DNA from: Mesorhizobium sp.
GTDB lineage: Bacteria > Pseudomonadota > Alphaproteobacteria > Rhizobiales > Rhizobiaceae
NCBI GenBank assembly: GCA_004963905.1
Contig: SUGL01000002.1
Coordinates: 162,960 to 226,959, forward strand
Length of the DNA: 64,000 nt
Reading direction: 5' to 3'
Position numbers and translations under genes: made by a program. The notes under the pieces were generated by a model. It did no database searches. It saw only the letters and a list, made by a program, of their open reading frames with translations, and was not told where the DNA came from. Shown in pieces: positions 45,392 to 54,047 of this stretch. Numbering within the stretch: position 1 is the stretch's first letter; the number at the start of each line of letters is the position of its first letter.

Positions 45392-46318
45392 CTATCGATC
45401 GAGCCCGATCAGGCGGCGGATGCGGCCGACGTCGGTGCCGATGAAGGACTGCATGCCGATCGCCGCCTGCTCGGGCGCCATGGCGTCGACGAAACGGCGG
45501 AATTCCTCGTCCGACAGCGCCTCGCCGTTCCAGTGGACGCGGCAGAATTCCACCGGGTCATGGAAGTGGCCGGCGCCGTCGAGCACGTCGTCGACGTAGC
45601 GGCCATAGATCATGCATTCGGAGAATTTGCGCGCCGAGCCGACGACACTGACCCAGTCGCGCCCGTGCGTCTTTTCGATCCGCTCGCACATCGCTTTGAC
45701 GGTCACGCGGCGCCAGGCGATCAGTGTCGAGATGTAATCATGCGTCGAAGCCTTAATTGGGTCGATGCCGAGCGCCGAGCCGGCATTGCGCGACCAGATG
45801 CGATGCTCGTCATGGCCGTCCTTGGCCAGCGCGCCATCGCGCCGGAACAGCCGCGTTTTGCCGTCGCGCCAGAAGACGTTCGCGTCGAAAGGCTTGAGGA
45901 AGGCGACGTCGGAATCGCAAAAGACGAGCACGTCCTCTCCGGCATGGGCGGCGATGGCGATGCGGCGCAGCTGCTGCACGTGCCAGCCACGCAGGGGCTG
46001 GGTCCTGAAGCTCAGCCAGACGCGGCGGCGGAACAGGCTGAGCGGATCGTCGAAAGCGCGCAGCCAGCGCGGCAGAAGATCCCGCTCGTCGACGACCGTG
46101 CGGCGGCTGTTTTCGAGCTGTCGAAACAGCGCCACGTCGCGATGCTCGACGAGGATGTAGTGCCGCGCGATACCGTTGACATGGCGGTCCATGGTCTCGC
46201 ACAGCAGCCGGCAGCGTTCGAAATCCGGCGCGTAGCTCGCCGTCACGACCGCGGCCGACGGCGCGCGCGGCAGCGGCTCGATCCTGGTGGCGACGTCCGG
46301 CACGAAACGACTGTTCAA
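45392..46318 (-). CDS. glycosyltransferase-like protein (DUF6492-like)
   Basis: About 308 aa. A GT-A-like fold is suggested by SAAVVTASYAPDFERCRLLC, HYILVEHRDVALF and the acidic motif VLVFCDSDVAFLKPF (candidate nucleotide-sugar and metal site). The start is uncertain: a TTG overlapping the stop of the upstream gene (TTGA) is favoured, as the longer frame overlaps the WecG-like gene with an Arg-rich sequence that looks like antisense coding. Last gene of a three-gene operon with two glycosyltransferases, so polysaccharide synthesis is the likely role. Confidence 0.65.
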   Translation of the reverse strand: MNSRFVPDVATRIEPLPRAPSAAVVTASYAPDFERCRLLCETMDRHVNGIARHYILVEHRDVALFRQLENSRRTVVDERDLLPRWLRAFDDPLSLFRRRVWLSFRTQPLRGWHVQQLRRIAIAAHAGEDVLVFCDSDVAFLKPFDANVFWRDGKTRLFRRDGALAKDGHDEHRIWSRNAGSALGIDPIKASTHDYISTLIAWRRVTVKAMCERIEKTHGRDWVSVVGSARKFSECMIYGRYVDDVLDGAGHFHDPVEFCRVHWNGEALSDEEFRRFVDAMAPEQAAIGMQSFIGTDVGRIRRLIGLDR

Positions 46319-47109
46319 CGGCGCGCCTCCGCCGGCCGCGACCCGTGCGACAATCTCTGCTTGAGGACGCGCCACAGGAAAAGCGGGTTGCCGACCACGT
46401 AGCGGCGCCACAGGCGGGCGGGTTCGATCCACAAGCGGAACAGCCATTCGAGCCTGAGACGGCGCATCCACAGCGGGGCGCGCGGCACGGTGCCGCTGAG
46501 GAAATCGAGCAGCGCGCCGACCGCGATCGGCAGTGTGCAGTGACGGGCATCGATATGACGCGCGATCCACAGTTCCTGGCGCGGCACACCCATGGCGACC
46601 AGCAGCACGTCCGGCTTCAGCCTGGCAATACGCTGGATGATGACGGGCTCCTCCGCGGGGGAGAAGTAGCCGTCATGGATGACGACGAATTTGTGCTGCA
46701 CGGCGAGCGCCGAAAGCTTGAGGGACGCCGCCTCGGCATTGACCCGCGTCGCGCCAAGCAATGCCACGGTCAGCGGCCGCGTCGATGCCTGCAGGAAGGC
46801 CGGGATGAAATCGGTGCCGTTGAGATTGTCCGGGAAAGGTGAGCCGTAGAGCAGCTTCGCGGCGATGTCGACGCCGACGCCGTCCGGCAGAACGAGGAAG
46901 TCGTCGAGCGCTTCGGCAAATACCGGATCGCTGTAGGCGAGGTTGGCGTTGTGGGCGTTGAGGAAGCTCACCTTGGTGAAGCGCCGCTCGGCGATCAAGC
47001 GCGAAAGCAGTGTGACGGCATCGTCCCAACGGATGGCAAGCACGGAGATACCGAGTATCCTCCTCAGCGTGTCGAAGCCGAAGGCGGCGCGCGCGGCATG
47101 CATATTCAT
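46315..47109 (-). CDS. WecG/TagA/CpsF-family glycosyltransferase
   Basis: 264 aa. Family pattern: FTKVSFLNAHNANLAYSDP, LVLPDGVGVDIAAKLL, LNGTDFIPAFLQ, VALLGATRVNAEAA and LVAMGVPRQELWIARH. These enzymes transfer a sugar such as N-acetylmannosaminuronate or glucose to a lipid-linked intermediate on the cytoplasmic face. The ATG overlaps the preceding gene's stop by 4 bases (ATGA), marking an operon with the genes on both sides. Confidence 0.88.
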   Translation of the reverse strand: MNMHAARAAFGFDTLRRILGISVLAIRWDDAVTLLSRLIAERRFTKVSFLNAHNANLAYSDPVFAEALDDFLVLPDGVGVDIAAKLLYGSPFPDNLNGTDFIPAFLQASTRPLTVALLGATRVNAEAASLKLSALAVQHKFVVIHDGYFSPAEEPVIIQRIARLKPDVLLVAMGVPRQELWIARHIDARHCTLPIAVGALLDFLSGTVPRAPLWMRRLRLEWLFRLWIEPARLWRRYVVGNPLFLWRVLKQRLSHGSRPAEARR

Positions 47110-48278
47110 GCCGCGACCTCCTGCCTTACGGCGCCGAGCCTCTCCAGCCCAAGCCGAATCGCGGCATCGAGCGCCCTCACCTGCTGGCGACGAAAGGCGC
47201 TGCCGTCGATGTCGCGAACATCGGCCGCCGCCGCTTCGAGCGCCGAGGCGAAGGCGATGGGATCGTCGGTCACGACACAGTTTTGCGGCCGGTAGCCGAT
47301 GCCGCGCAACGAGCGGCTGGTGGCAACGGAAGGCAGGCCAAGCTCGAAGGTCTCGATGGTTTTCAGTTGCACGCCGCTGCCGGCGGTGCTGATCAGCGGA
47401 ATGACGGCGCCACCGCGAACGAAGGCCTGGGCGTCAGGAACCCTGCCGACGAATTGGACGCCGGGATGCGTCGACGTCACGCCCGACGGCATGTTGCCGG
47501 CGATCCTGATGCGGAAATCCGCCTTAAGATGCGGAACGACCTTGGTCAGGAACCAGTCGAGGCCGATGCGGTTTGGCTGCCAGGTCCAGGTGCCAATGAG
47601 CGCGGCGTCGCAATCGATGCGGCGCGGACCGTTCTTCGCCGGCACCTCGGCGCGCGTCACCAGCGGCAGCACCGCCGAGCGGTCGTCGGAGGCGACGCCG
47701 AGCGCCGCGCGATCCTCTTCGGCCAGCGTGAAGACGAAGCGTGCGGCGCGGCAGAGACGCTCTTCCATGACTGCGAGCAGTCTGGCCTCGCGGCGGAACA
47801 GCCAGCGTTGAAGCGCACTGCCGGCCGCGGCGGCATTCTCCTCGGCCGAGCGATGCTCGACATTATGCGCGACGAAGATCGACGGCCGATCACCGAAGAG
47901 CCCTTCGAAGGCGCCGGCAAACTGCACGGAGTTGAGGATATAACCGTCGAACGGACCGGCGCGCTCGATCGCCGCGCGCACATCCGCATCGGCAACGACG
48001 CGCAGCTTGACCGAGGCGAAGGTGAGACCGGTGAGCATCGCCTTGCCCACCCAGGCCAGCTTCTGCCACGGCGAAGCGCTTTCGGTGCGCACATCGATCG
48101 CGCCGAGGACAATGGTGTTTTCGGGATCGGCGGCAGGTCTTCCCGGCCAGGTGAAGCCGATCACCGTCACGCGCACGCCGGCACGCCGCAGCGCGTCGAT
48201 GATCGCGGCGTTGGCGATCTCGTAACCCGAGGCGAGAGCGCCGTCAGGCACGATCGATGTGGCGAACAGCAGATGCAT
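47106..48278 (-). CDS. GT4-type glycosyltransferase
   Basis: 390 aa GT-B glycosyltransferase. MHLLFATSIVPDGALASGYE begins the first Rossmann domain; VAHNVEHRSAEENA and, in the second domain, ALIGTWTWQPNRIGLDWFL, RIRIAGNMPSG, VQFVGRVPDAQAFVRGGAVI and GSGVQLKTIETFELGLPSVA (acceptor and nucleotide-phosphate loop). The start MHLLFATS is preferred over upstream residues that overlap the divergent gene's leader. First gene of the three-gene glycosyltransferase operon. Confidence 0.85.
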   Translation of the reverse strand: MHLLFATSIVPDGALASGYEIANAAIIDALRRAGVRVTVIGFTWPGRPAADPENTIVLGAIDVRTESASPWQKLAWVGKAMLTGLTFASVKLRVVADADVRAAIERAGPFDGYILNSVQFAGAFEGLFGDRPSIFVAHNVEHRSAEENAAAAGSALQRWLFRREARLLAVMEERLCRAARFVFTLAEEDRAALGVASDDRSAVLPLVTRAEVPAKNGPRRIDCDAALIGTWTWQPNRIGLDWFLTKVVPHLKADFRIRIAGNMPSGVTSTHPGVQFVGRVPDAQAFVRGGAVIPLISTAGSGVQLKTIETFELGLPSVATSRSLRGIGYRPQNCVVTDDPIAFASALEAAAADVRDIDGSAFRRQQVRALDAAIRLGLERLGAVRQEVAA

Positions 48279-48446
48279 CTCACCTATCCATTGGTGTAGC
48301 CGGTAGCAGAACGCGGTGAAGCCTTGATTAAATGGCACCCCCAAAGGCCGAACGCCCCGGTGTCGTGCAGCCCGCCGCGAAAGGTGATTAACGAAACGTT
48401 ATCATCGGGCTGCTATCGAGAGCCGAACCCACACGGCTGGAAACGG

Positions 48447-49460
48447 ATGCTGCCTTTGCCATCGGACGCTTTGGTATCGATCGCGGGGGTATCGATCGCG
48501 GGGCGGTCTCCGGGCCTCGCCGCCGAGACCGTCGAGGCGGTCGTCACGCTGCCGACCTTCAAGCGGCCTCAGTTGCTCCTGGAAACGCTGGCATCGCTCA
48601 AAGCCCAGAATACCTCGCGCCGCTTCGCCGTCATCGTCATGGAAAACGAGGCCGACGCGCGCGAGGGCGCCAAGGCGGCGCTGCCGCTGTTCGAGCGCGG
48701 CGAGATGCCGGGCCTGGTGATCGTCGCGCATGAACGCGGCAATTGCAGCGCCTACAATGCCGGCTGGCAGACGGCGGTGGTGCACTTCCCCAACTTCCGG
48801 CACCTTCTCGTCATCGACGACGACGAGGTCGCCGAGCCCGACTGGCTGGAGCGCATGTGCAGAGCCGCCGAGACGCTTCGAGCCGACATCGTCGGCGGGC
48901 CGCAAGTGCCGGTGTTCGCCGATCCCTCACATGCGGGGTGGGCCGACCACCCGGTCTTTGCGCCGCCATACCGCGAAACGGGCCGTGTGCCGGCACTCTA
49001 TTCGTCCGGCAATCTGCTGGTCGGGCGCAACGTGCTGATGGCCATGGGACCGCCCTTCCTCGATCTCAGGTTCAACTTCATGGGTGGCGGCGATTCCGAT
49101 TTCCTCAGCCGCGCGTCGCAGAAGGGTTTCGCGCTCGGCTGGTGCGCCGAGGCAAGGGTCAGGGAAGGGGTTCCAGCGCGTCGCGTGGAGGCCGACTGGA
49201 TCCGCGCCCGAAGCCTGCGCAACGGCGTGATCTCGACCCTGGTGGAAAAGAAGAAGCGAGCAGGCACGCCGTTCGCCGGGACCAAGGTTCTGCTGAAGAG
49301 CCTGGCACTGCTTGCCGCCTCGCCGCTGCGCGGCACTATTAGGCTAGCGCGCACGGGTTCGCTGGCGACAGGCCTCTACCCCGTCTATGTCGCGCTCGGT
49401 CGCGTGCTTGCCGAATTCGGATATGCCAATGAGCAGTACCGGCAGCCTGAGAAGAACTGA
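48447..49460 (+). CDS. GT2-type glycosyltransferase
   Basis: About 337 aa GT-A enzyme. AVVTLPTFKRPQLLLETLAS, FAVIVMENEADAREG and HLLVIDDDEVAEPDWLERM (acidic triplet for metal and nucleotide sugar), then YSSGNLLVGRNVLM and FNFMGGGDSDFLSRASQKG. The ATG at 48447 is preferred; the upstream extension to 48324 has no homology features. Near the start, a 15-base unit GTATCGATCGCGGGG is repeated in tandem (48474-48503), adding VSIAG twice. Overlaps the ligase gene that follows. Confidence 0.85.
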   Translation: MLPLPSDALVSIAGVSIAGRSPGLAAETVEAVVTLPTFKRPQLLLETLASLKAQNTSRRFAVIVMENEADAREGAKAALPLFERGEMPGLVIVAHERGNCSAYNAGWQTAVVHFPNFRHLLVIDDDEVAEPDWLERMCRAAETLRADIVGGPQVPVFADPSHAGWADHPVFAPPYRETGRVPALYSSGNLLVGRNVLMAMGPPFLDLRFNFMGGGDSDFLSRASQKGFALGWCAEARVREGVPARRVEADWIRARSLRNGVISTLVEKKKRAGTPFAGTKVLLKSLALLAASPLRGTIRLARTGSLATGLYPVYVALGRVLAEFGYANEQYRQPEKN

Positions 49461-50748
49461 GCGCGCGCCGCTCAGCGCCGCCTTCACGCGCGAAGGCCTT
49501 GCGACGGCAATCGCGGCGCTGCTTTTTGCCACCATCATCGTGTCGTTCCGGCCCTTCCAGCCTGCCGGCGCCGAACTCACCGGCGATGGCGGCGATATCG
49601 TCAACCAACTCGGCTTCGGCTCGCTCGGCGCCATCTCGATCTTCTCGCTGCTCGCCTTCGCCGATCCGCGCGTCGTGCGCTCGCTCATCAGCCCGTCCTG
49701 GGCGCTGATGCTGGGCTTCTTCTTCCTGTCGGTGGTCCTTGCGACCGATCCGCCCTCGGCGATGCGCGCGGCCTCCTTCACCATGATCGGCATCATCACC
49801 ATGGCGACGATCCTGGTGCTGCCGCGCGACGCCGATTCCTTCGCCAGGGTCATCATCTTCACCGCCGTCGTGGTGATGGGGCTCTCCTATGTCGGCCTCA
49901 TCGTCTTTCCGCACGAGGCGCTTCACACCGCCGACTCGCAGGAACCCGAGCATGCGGGCCTGTGGCGCGGCGTCTTCACCCACAAGAACATCGCAGGACC
50001 GGTAATGGCCTGTTTCAGCTTCGCCGGGCTCTATCTGTGGCGTCGCGGGCAGCGCTGGTGGGGCGTCGGCATCTTCTCGGCGGCCATGATCTTCATGCTG
50101 CACACCGGCTCGAAGACGACGGTCGGACTGGTGCCGTTCTCGATCCTGATCGTGGTGCTGCCCAGCCTCATCGGCATGCGGCTCGGCACGCCGATCCTGT
50201 TTCTGGCCGCGATCATCGCGACGGCGGTCGGCACGCTGGGCATCGTCTTCATCCCGCCGGTGAAGCATCTGGCCGCGGTCTATTTCCCGAACCTCACCTA
50301 TACCGGCCGCACCACGCTGTGGGAGTTCGCCGGCGAGATGCTGGCGAAGAAGCCCTGGACCGGCTACGGCTACGAAAGCTTCTGGGGAACGCCGCTACTG
50401 CTCAACCAGGACCAGCCCTTCGACCGCCCCTGGGACATCCGCACCATCGTGCACGGCCATGACGGCTATCTCGACATCGCCGTGCTTATGGGCATCCCCG
50501 CGCTCTGCGTCGCGGTCTATACGTTCCTTATCGCGCCGTTGCGCGACTACATGCGCATCCCGCCGCGCAAGGAGAACATCTTCCTCGGGGACTTCTTCAT
50601 GATGGTGGTGCTGTTCGCGGCGCTGAACGGTTTCCTCGAAAGCTTCTTCTTCCGCCGCGCCGACCCCGTCTGGCTGTTCTTCGTGTTCAGCGTGCTTGGC
50701 CTGAGACAAATGTCGCTGCGGCCTCTTCCGGCTCTCCGTCCCAACTGA
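49423..50748 (+). CDS. O-antigen ligase/polymerase family protein (ExoQ-like)
   Basis: About 441 aa inner-membrane protein with ten or more helices and the Wzy_C hallmark loop: LYLWRRGQRWWG, TYTGRTTLWEFAGEMLAKKP, then VHGHDGYLDIAVLMG (the family's His-x-x-tyr-Leu segment). It polymerises or ligates polysaccharide repeat units in the periplasm. Start at 49423 or six bases later; either overlaps the glycosyltransferase gene by about 35 bases, so the two are cotranscribed. Confidence 0.85.
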   Translation: MPMSSTGSLRRTERAPLSAAFTREGLATAIAALLFATIIVSFRPFQPAGAELTGDGGDIVNQLGFGSLGAISIFSLLAFADPRVVRSLISPSWALMLGFFFLSVVLATDPPSAMRAASFTMIGIITMATILVLPRDADSFARVIIFTAVVVMGLSYVGLIVFPHEALHTADSQEPEHAGLWRGVFTHKNIAGPVMACFSFAGLYLWRRGQRWWGVGIFSAAMIFMLHTGSKTTVGLVPFSILIVVLPSLIGMRLGTPILFLAAIIATAVGTLGIVFIPPVKHLAAVYFPNLTYTGRTTLWEFAGEMLAKKPWTGYGYESFWGTPLLLNQDQPFDRPWDIRTIVHGHDGYLDIAVLMGIPALCVAVYTFLIAPLRDYMRIPPRKENIFLGDFFMMVVLFAALNGFLESFFFRRADPVWLFFVFSVLGLRQMSLRPLPALRPN

Positions 50749-50829
50749 TCTGGCCGATCGATCTCCTTGAGACTGGACTTTTCCCTAACCGCGCAAGCGT
50801 TTAAGGAGAGCCGTCTTGCGGAGGTTCAC

Positions 50830-51645
50830 ATGACGATCAGGCTCGTTCTCGCCGGCTGCGGCAATATGGGTTACGCCATGCTCTCGGGCTGGCTGAAGGC
50901 CGGCAAGCTCGAGCCGTCGGCGGTGTTCGTGGTCGAGCCCAATGCGGAATTGCGCAAGCGGGCCGAGGCACTGGGCTGCGGTGCCGCCGCCGACGCCTCA
51001 GCCATTCCGGCCGATGCCGTGCCCGACCTCGTCGTCATCGCCGTGAAGCCGCAGGTGATCCGCGACGTGACGGCGAGCTACAAGCGCTTCGGCGACGGCA
51101 GGACCACATTCGTCAGCATCGCCGCCGGCACGCCGGTCGCCACCTTTCAGGAGATACTCGGCGACCTCGCGCCGATCGTCCGCTGCATGCCGAACACGCC
51201 GGCGGCGATCGGCAAGGGCATGATGGTGGTGTTTTCCAACCCGCTGGTTCTGGACGACGTCAGGCGTTTCGTCGCCGAGTTGCTCTCGGCCAGCGGTGTC
51301 GTGACAACGATCGACGACGAGAGCCTGATGGATGCGGTGACCGCCGTCTCCGGTTCCGGCCCGGCCTATATCTTCCATTTCATCGAGGCGCTGACGGTTG
51401 CCGCCGAGAAGGCGGGCCTGCCGGCCGAAACCGCCAAGCTGCTCGCGATGCAGACCGTCTATGGCGCCGCCTCGCTCGCCGCCGAAAGCGACGAAGAGCC
51501 GGGCGTCCTGCGCCAGCAGGTGACCAGCCCCAACGGCACGACAGCCGCGGCGCTTGCCGTGCTGATGGGCGACGACCGGCTGACGAAGCTTTTGACCGAC
51601 GCTGTCGAAGCGGCGCGGCTCAGGTCGGTAGAGCTGGGGAAGTAG
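50830..51645 (+). CDS. proC: pyrroline-5-carboxylate reductase
   Basis: 271 aa. Last step of proline synthesis. Rossmann motif LVLAGCGNMGYAMLSGWL, then PNTPAAIGKGM, and the signature VTAVSGSGPAYIFHFIEALT, with the C-terminal QQVTSPNGTTAAAL. Start at the ATG preceded by GGAGGTTCAC. It stands alone, convergent with the antitoxin gene. Confidence 0.95.
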   Translation: MTIRLVLAGCGNMGYAMLSGWLKAGKLEPSAVFVVEPNAELRKRAEALGCGAAADASAIPADAVPDLVVIAVKPQVIRDVTASYKRFGDGRTTFVSIAAGTPVATFQEILGDLAPIVRCMPNTPAAIGKGMMVVFSNPLVLDDVRRFVAELLSASGVVTTIDDESLMDAVTAVSGSGPAYIFHFIEALTVAAEKAGLPAETAKLLAMQTVYGAASLAAESDEEPGVLRQQVTSPNGTTAAALAVLMGDDRLTKLLTDAVEAARLRSVELGK

Positions 51646-51663
51646 CGCGCGACGCGGCGAAAG

Positions 51664-51906
51664 TCAGGAATGTCCCCACATTTCGTCGATCTCGTTCTTG
51701 TCCATACGTCGACCCTGCATTGCTGCCTTGGCGCTCAAATCGTGGGCGATTTGAGCGAGCCGCTCGGCGAGTGGCTTGCGGCTGATCTCGCGTTGCAATT
51801 CGGATTGCAACGCTTCAATGACCGCCTTTGTCAGCGATATCTTGCGGCTGTCCGCAAGATATCTCGCCAGCTCGCGGGCACGTGGATTTTTGATGTGGAG
51901 AGCCAT
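51664..51906 (-). CDS. VapB-type antitoxin, orphan (Rv0623-like)
   Basis: 80 aa. MALHIKNPRARELARYLADS, then KISLTKAVIEALQSELQREI: the Rv0623/VapB-like DNA-binding and dimerisation domain, followed by a C-terminal toxin-binding part ending in IDEMWGHS. VapB genes are normally followed directly, or with overlap, by a VapC PIN toxin. Here the next 18 bases reach the end of proC on the other strand, so no toxin gene is present. It may be a decayed module or act against a toxin encoded elsewhere. Confidence 0.75.
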   Translation of the reverse strand: MALHIKNPRARELARYLADSRKISLTKAVIEALQSELQREISRKPLAERLAQIAHDLSAKAAMQGRRMDKNEIDEMWGHS

Positions 51907-51988
51907 CTGGTTCCTCGACGTCTTCGTTAAGGGGTCTCCAGGAACGAAGCAAATCGTCGACTTAGAGATTAGCCGAGGCGCCCGAAAT

Positions 51989-52173
51989 TCGTCATCCACG
52001 GGCGGAGCGGGAGCGAAGCGGACGCGGAGACCCGAGGATCTATGCCGTGACTTCGCGCGAAGGGCGCAGCGGGACAGAATTCTGCACCGTTGCGGCTCTC
52101 GAGAGTCACGGAATGGATCCTATGGTCTGCGCCGTGTCGCTTCGCTCCTTGCTTCGCCGTAGGATGACGAAGC
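51989..52173. repeat. intergenic palindromic repeat, family B (two-part)
   Basis: Runs from CGTCATCCACGGGCGGAGCG to TTCGCCGTAGGATGACGAAG. The outer CGTCATCC and GGATGACG are inverted and each half contains CCGAGGAT or GGATCC-type cores; CAGAATTCTGCACCG lies in the middle, also present in the copy at 59692-59873. It fills the gap between the antitoxin and the SAF-domain gene. Confidence 0.75.
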
Positions 52174-52204
52174 GATCGGTTGGCGCTCGCCAGATGGATG
52201 GGCC

Positions 52205-53518
52205 TCAGCTCCCGTACAGCATCTCGTCCTGCAGCTTGCGCAGCGCATAAAGCCTGGTCGTCGTATCGGGCACGGCGTTGTCGCTGGTCAGCAGCTCGCC
52301 CTTCCTGACCGGCTTCAGCACCTTGCCGCCTTCGAGCAGTCCGACGGGCACGGCGCGGCTGGCGCGCGCCTCGGCGGTGGTCATGGTCCAGGAGCGGTAG
52401 CAGGTCTCGCCGATGGCATCGAAGGTCTCGCCTATGGCGAGATCGCGCTTGGCGACCGCGCAGACCTCGGCCACCGGCCTCGGCAGCGGCACCATGTCGG
52501 GCTTGCCGTGGAGCATGATGCGGGCCGCGGTCAGCGGCACCTCCAGCGAGGTCAGATGGTAGGGCCTGAAGAAGCTGTAGTAAGGGCCGTGGCCGACATG
52601 GAGATCATCCATGCGCTCGACGACGCGCGGATGCGTGGCCTCGACGATGACGAAGACGCCTGGCGCCACGCCTTTGCCGATCGTGTAGTCGACGACGCCC
52701 TTCTTCGACAGGATACCGCCGTCCTCGCGCGGGATGAGCACCTTGGCCAACTGGTCGCGGTCGGCCTTGGGGCCATGCATGCCCGGAACATCGGGCACCA
52801 GGCCGGTGGCGTTGGCGATGGCGCACATCTCGACCATGGTCTTCGAGCCGTCGACGAACTCGACCAGCATGCGCGGGTTCATGTTCCGGCGCAGCGCCTC
52901 TTCCCGGTAGTCGTCGGGAACGGCGTCGTGGTTGAGCGGGTTGTTCTTGCCCTTGCCGGCCGAGACGATGGTGTAGCCGAGCGCCGAGGCGAACTCGATC
53001 AGCTCCATGCAGCTCGACGGCTCGTCGCCGGCGCCGACCGAATAGACGACGCCCAGACGGTCGGCCTGCTGCTTGAGGTAACAGCCGATGGTGACGTCGG
53101 CCTCGACATTCATCATCACCAGATGCTTGCCGTGCTCCATGGCCATCAGGTCGAAATCGGCGGCGACGCCGGGTTTTCCCGTGGCATCGATGACGACGTC
53201 GATCAGCGGATTGGTGACCAGCATCTCGTTTGAGGTGATGGCGATCCTGCCGCTCTCGATCGCCCGGCTGACCTTGGAGGCGGTGTCGGCTTCGGCGGCC
53301 ATCGCATCGTCGCCATAGGCGATGCGAATCGCGTCGCGAGCCGTGTGCGGGCGGCGCGTGGAGATAGCCGCGACCGAAATGCCCGGCATCAGCATGCCCT
53401 GCGTCACCAGGTCGGTACCCATCTCTCCGGAACCGATGACGCCGATGCGCACGGGACGGCCCTCGGCGGCGCGCCGGGCGAGATCGCGGGCAAGCCCGGT
53501 CAGGGCGACATTTGTCAT
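52205..53518 (-). CDS. NAD(P)-dependent oxidoreductase with C-terminal SAF domain
   Basis: About 437 aa. Rossmann motif VRIGVIGSGEMGTDLVTQGM near residue 25, then NPLIDVVIDATGKPGVAADF and GKHLVMMNVEADVTIG, resembling the homoserine dehydrogenase NAD-binding domain; the C-terminal part (about 360-437: CAVAKRDLAIGETFDAIGE, GLLEGGKVLKPVRKGELLT) is a SAF domain. The family is widespread in rhizobia, usually near sugar or polyol catabolism genes, and its substrate is uncertain. Start MTNVALTGLARDL chosen; ten upstream residues are unlikely to be coding. Confidence 0.8.
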   Translation of the reverse strand: MTNVALTGLARDLARRAAEGRPVRIGVIGSGEMGTDLVTQGMLMPGISVAAISTRRPHTARDAIRIAYGDDAMAAEADTASKVSRAIESGRIAITSNEMLVTNPLIDVVIDATGKPGVAADFDLMAMEHGKHLVMMNVEADVTIGCYLKQQADRLGVVYSVGAGDEPSSCMELIEFASALGYTIVSAGKGKNNPLNHDAVPDDYREEALRRNMNPRMLVEFVDGSKTMVEMCAIANATGLVPDVPGMHGPKADRDQLAKVLIPREDGGILSKKGVVDYTIGKGVAPGVFVIVEATHPRVVERMDDLHVGHGPYYSFFRPYHLTSLEVPLTAARIMLHGKPDMVPLPRPVAEVCAVAKRDLAIGETFDAIGETCYRSWTMTTAEARASRAVPVGLLEGGKVLKPVRKGELLTSDNAVPDTTTRLYALRKLQDEMLYGS

Positions 53519-54047
53519 ACAAGAACGTCCATGCTTTGCTTCAGCCCGCAATACAGGGAACGATCCCCGTTTGCCAACAAAACCAGCCGGTCATGGCAAT
53601 TTCCGGTGCGCGCCGCGCAAAACCCGAGCAGTTTTTTCGCAGCAGATTCGCGGCCTTCGCCGCGATATGCTCGAGTCTTGGAAAGGCCTGATTTCCAAGG
53701 GAGAAAATGGCCGGGTCGACACCAAGCGCTGTTTTGCCGGCAAGGGGCGCCGGCCGCCGGGCGGCTTTCCCGCGAATCTCTTTGCAGACCCGCAGATGGT
53801 TAACAAAACTTATGATTGCAGTCGTCTTCGGCCGAATCGGAATCCAGGCGGGCACCGTTTCTGTGCTATTTTTGCTACAACCGATCGGACTAATGGCCGG
53901 AATCCCCGCTTTTAGAGGCGCCAAAATCAATAAGCGCTCACATCCCCGAAAAATCTGTTAGATACTGGCCGAAAGCTCCGGTGGCAGGCTTGGGCAAATA
54001 AGCGCCTAGAAAAAACAACAAGGCGCGGGGATAGTCACGGGGTAGAA
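53519..54047. other. long intergenic region before the type I secretion operon
   Basis: About 530 bases between the divergent oxidoreductase and tolC-like genes. The right half becomes AT-rich (CTATTTTTGCTACAACCG near 53869; ATCAATAAGCGCTCAC near 53928) and probably carries the secretion operon promoter. A short ORF from 53707 with GGGAG upstream reads as low-complexity and is not called. No RNA hairpin with a T run was seen. Confidence 0.35.

Noticed and set aside
51600-51663. Search for a VapC toxin after the antitoxin
   Set aside because: Only 18 bases lie between the antitoxin stop and the proC end; no PIN-domain frame exists on the minus strand there.
53707-53961. 84-codon ORF before the secretion operon
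   Set aside because: A GGGAG precedes it, but the protein is a low-complexity mix with no fold and the region looks like a promoter.
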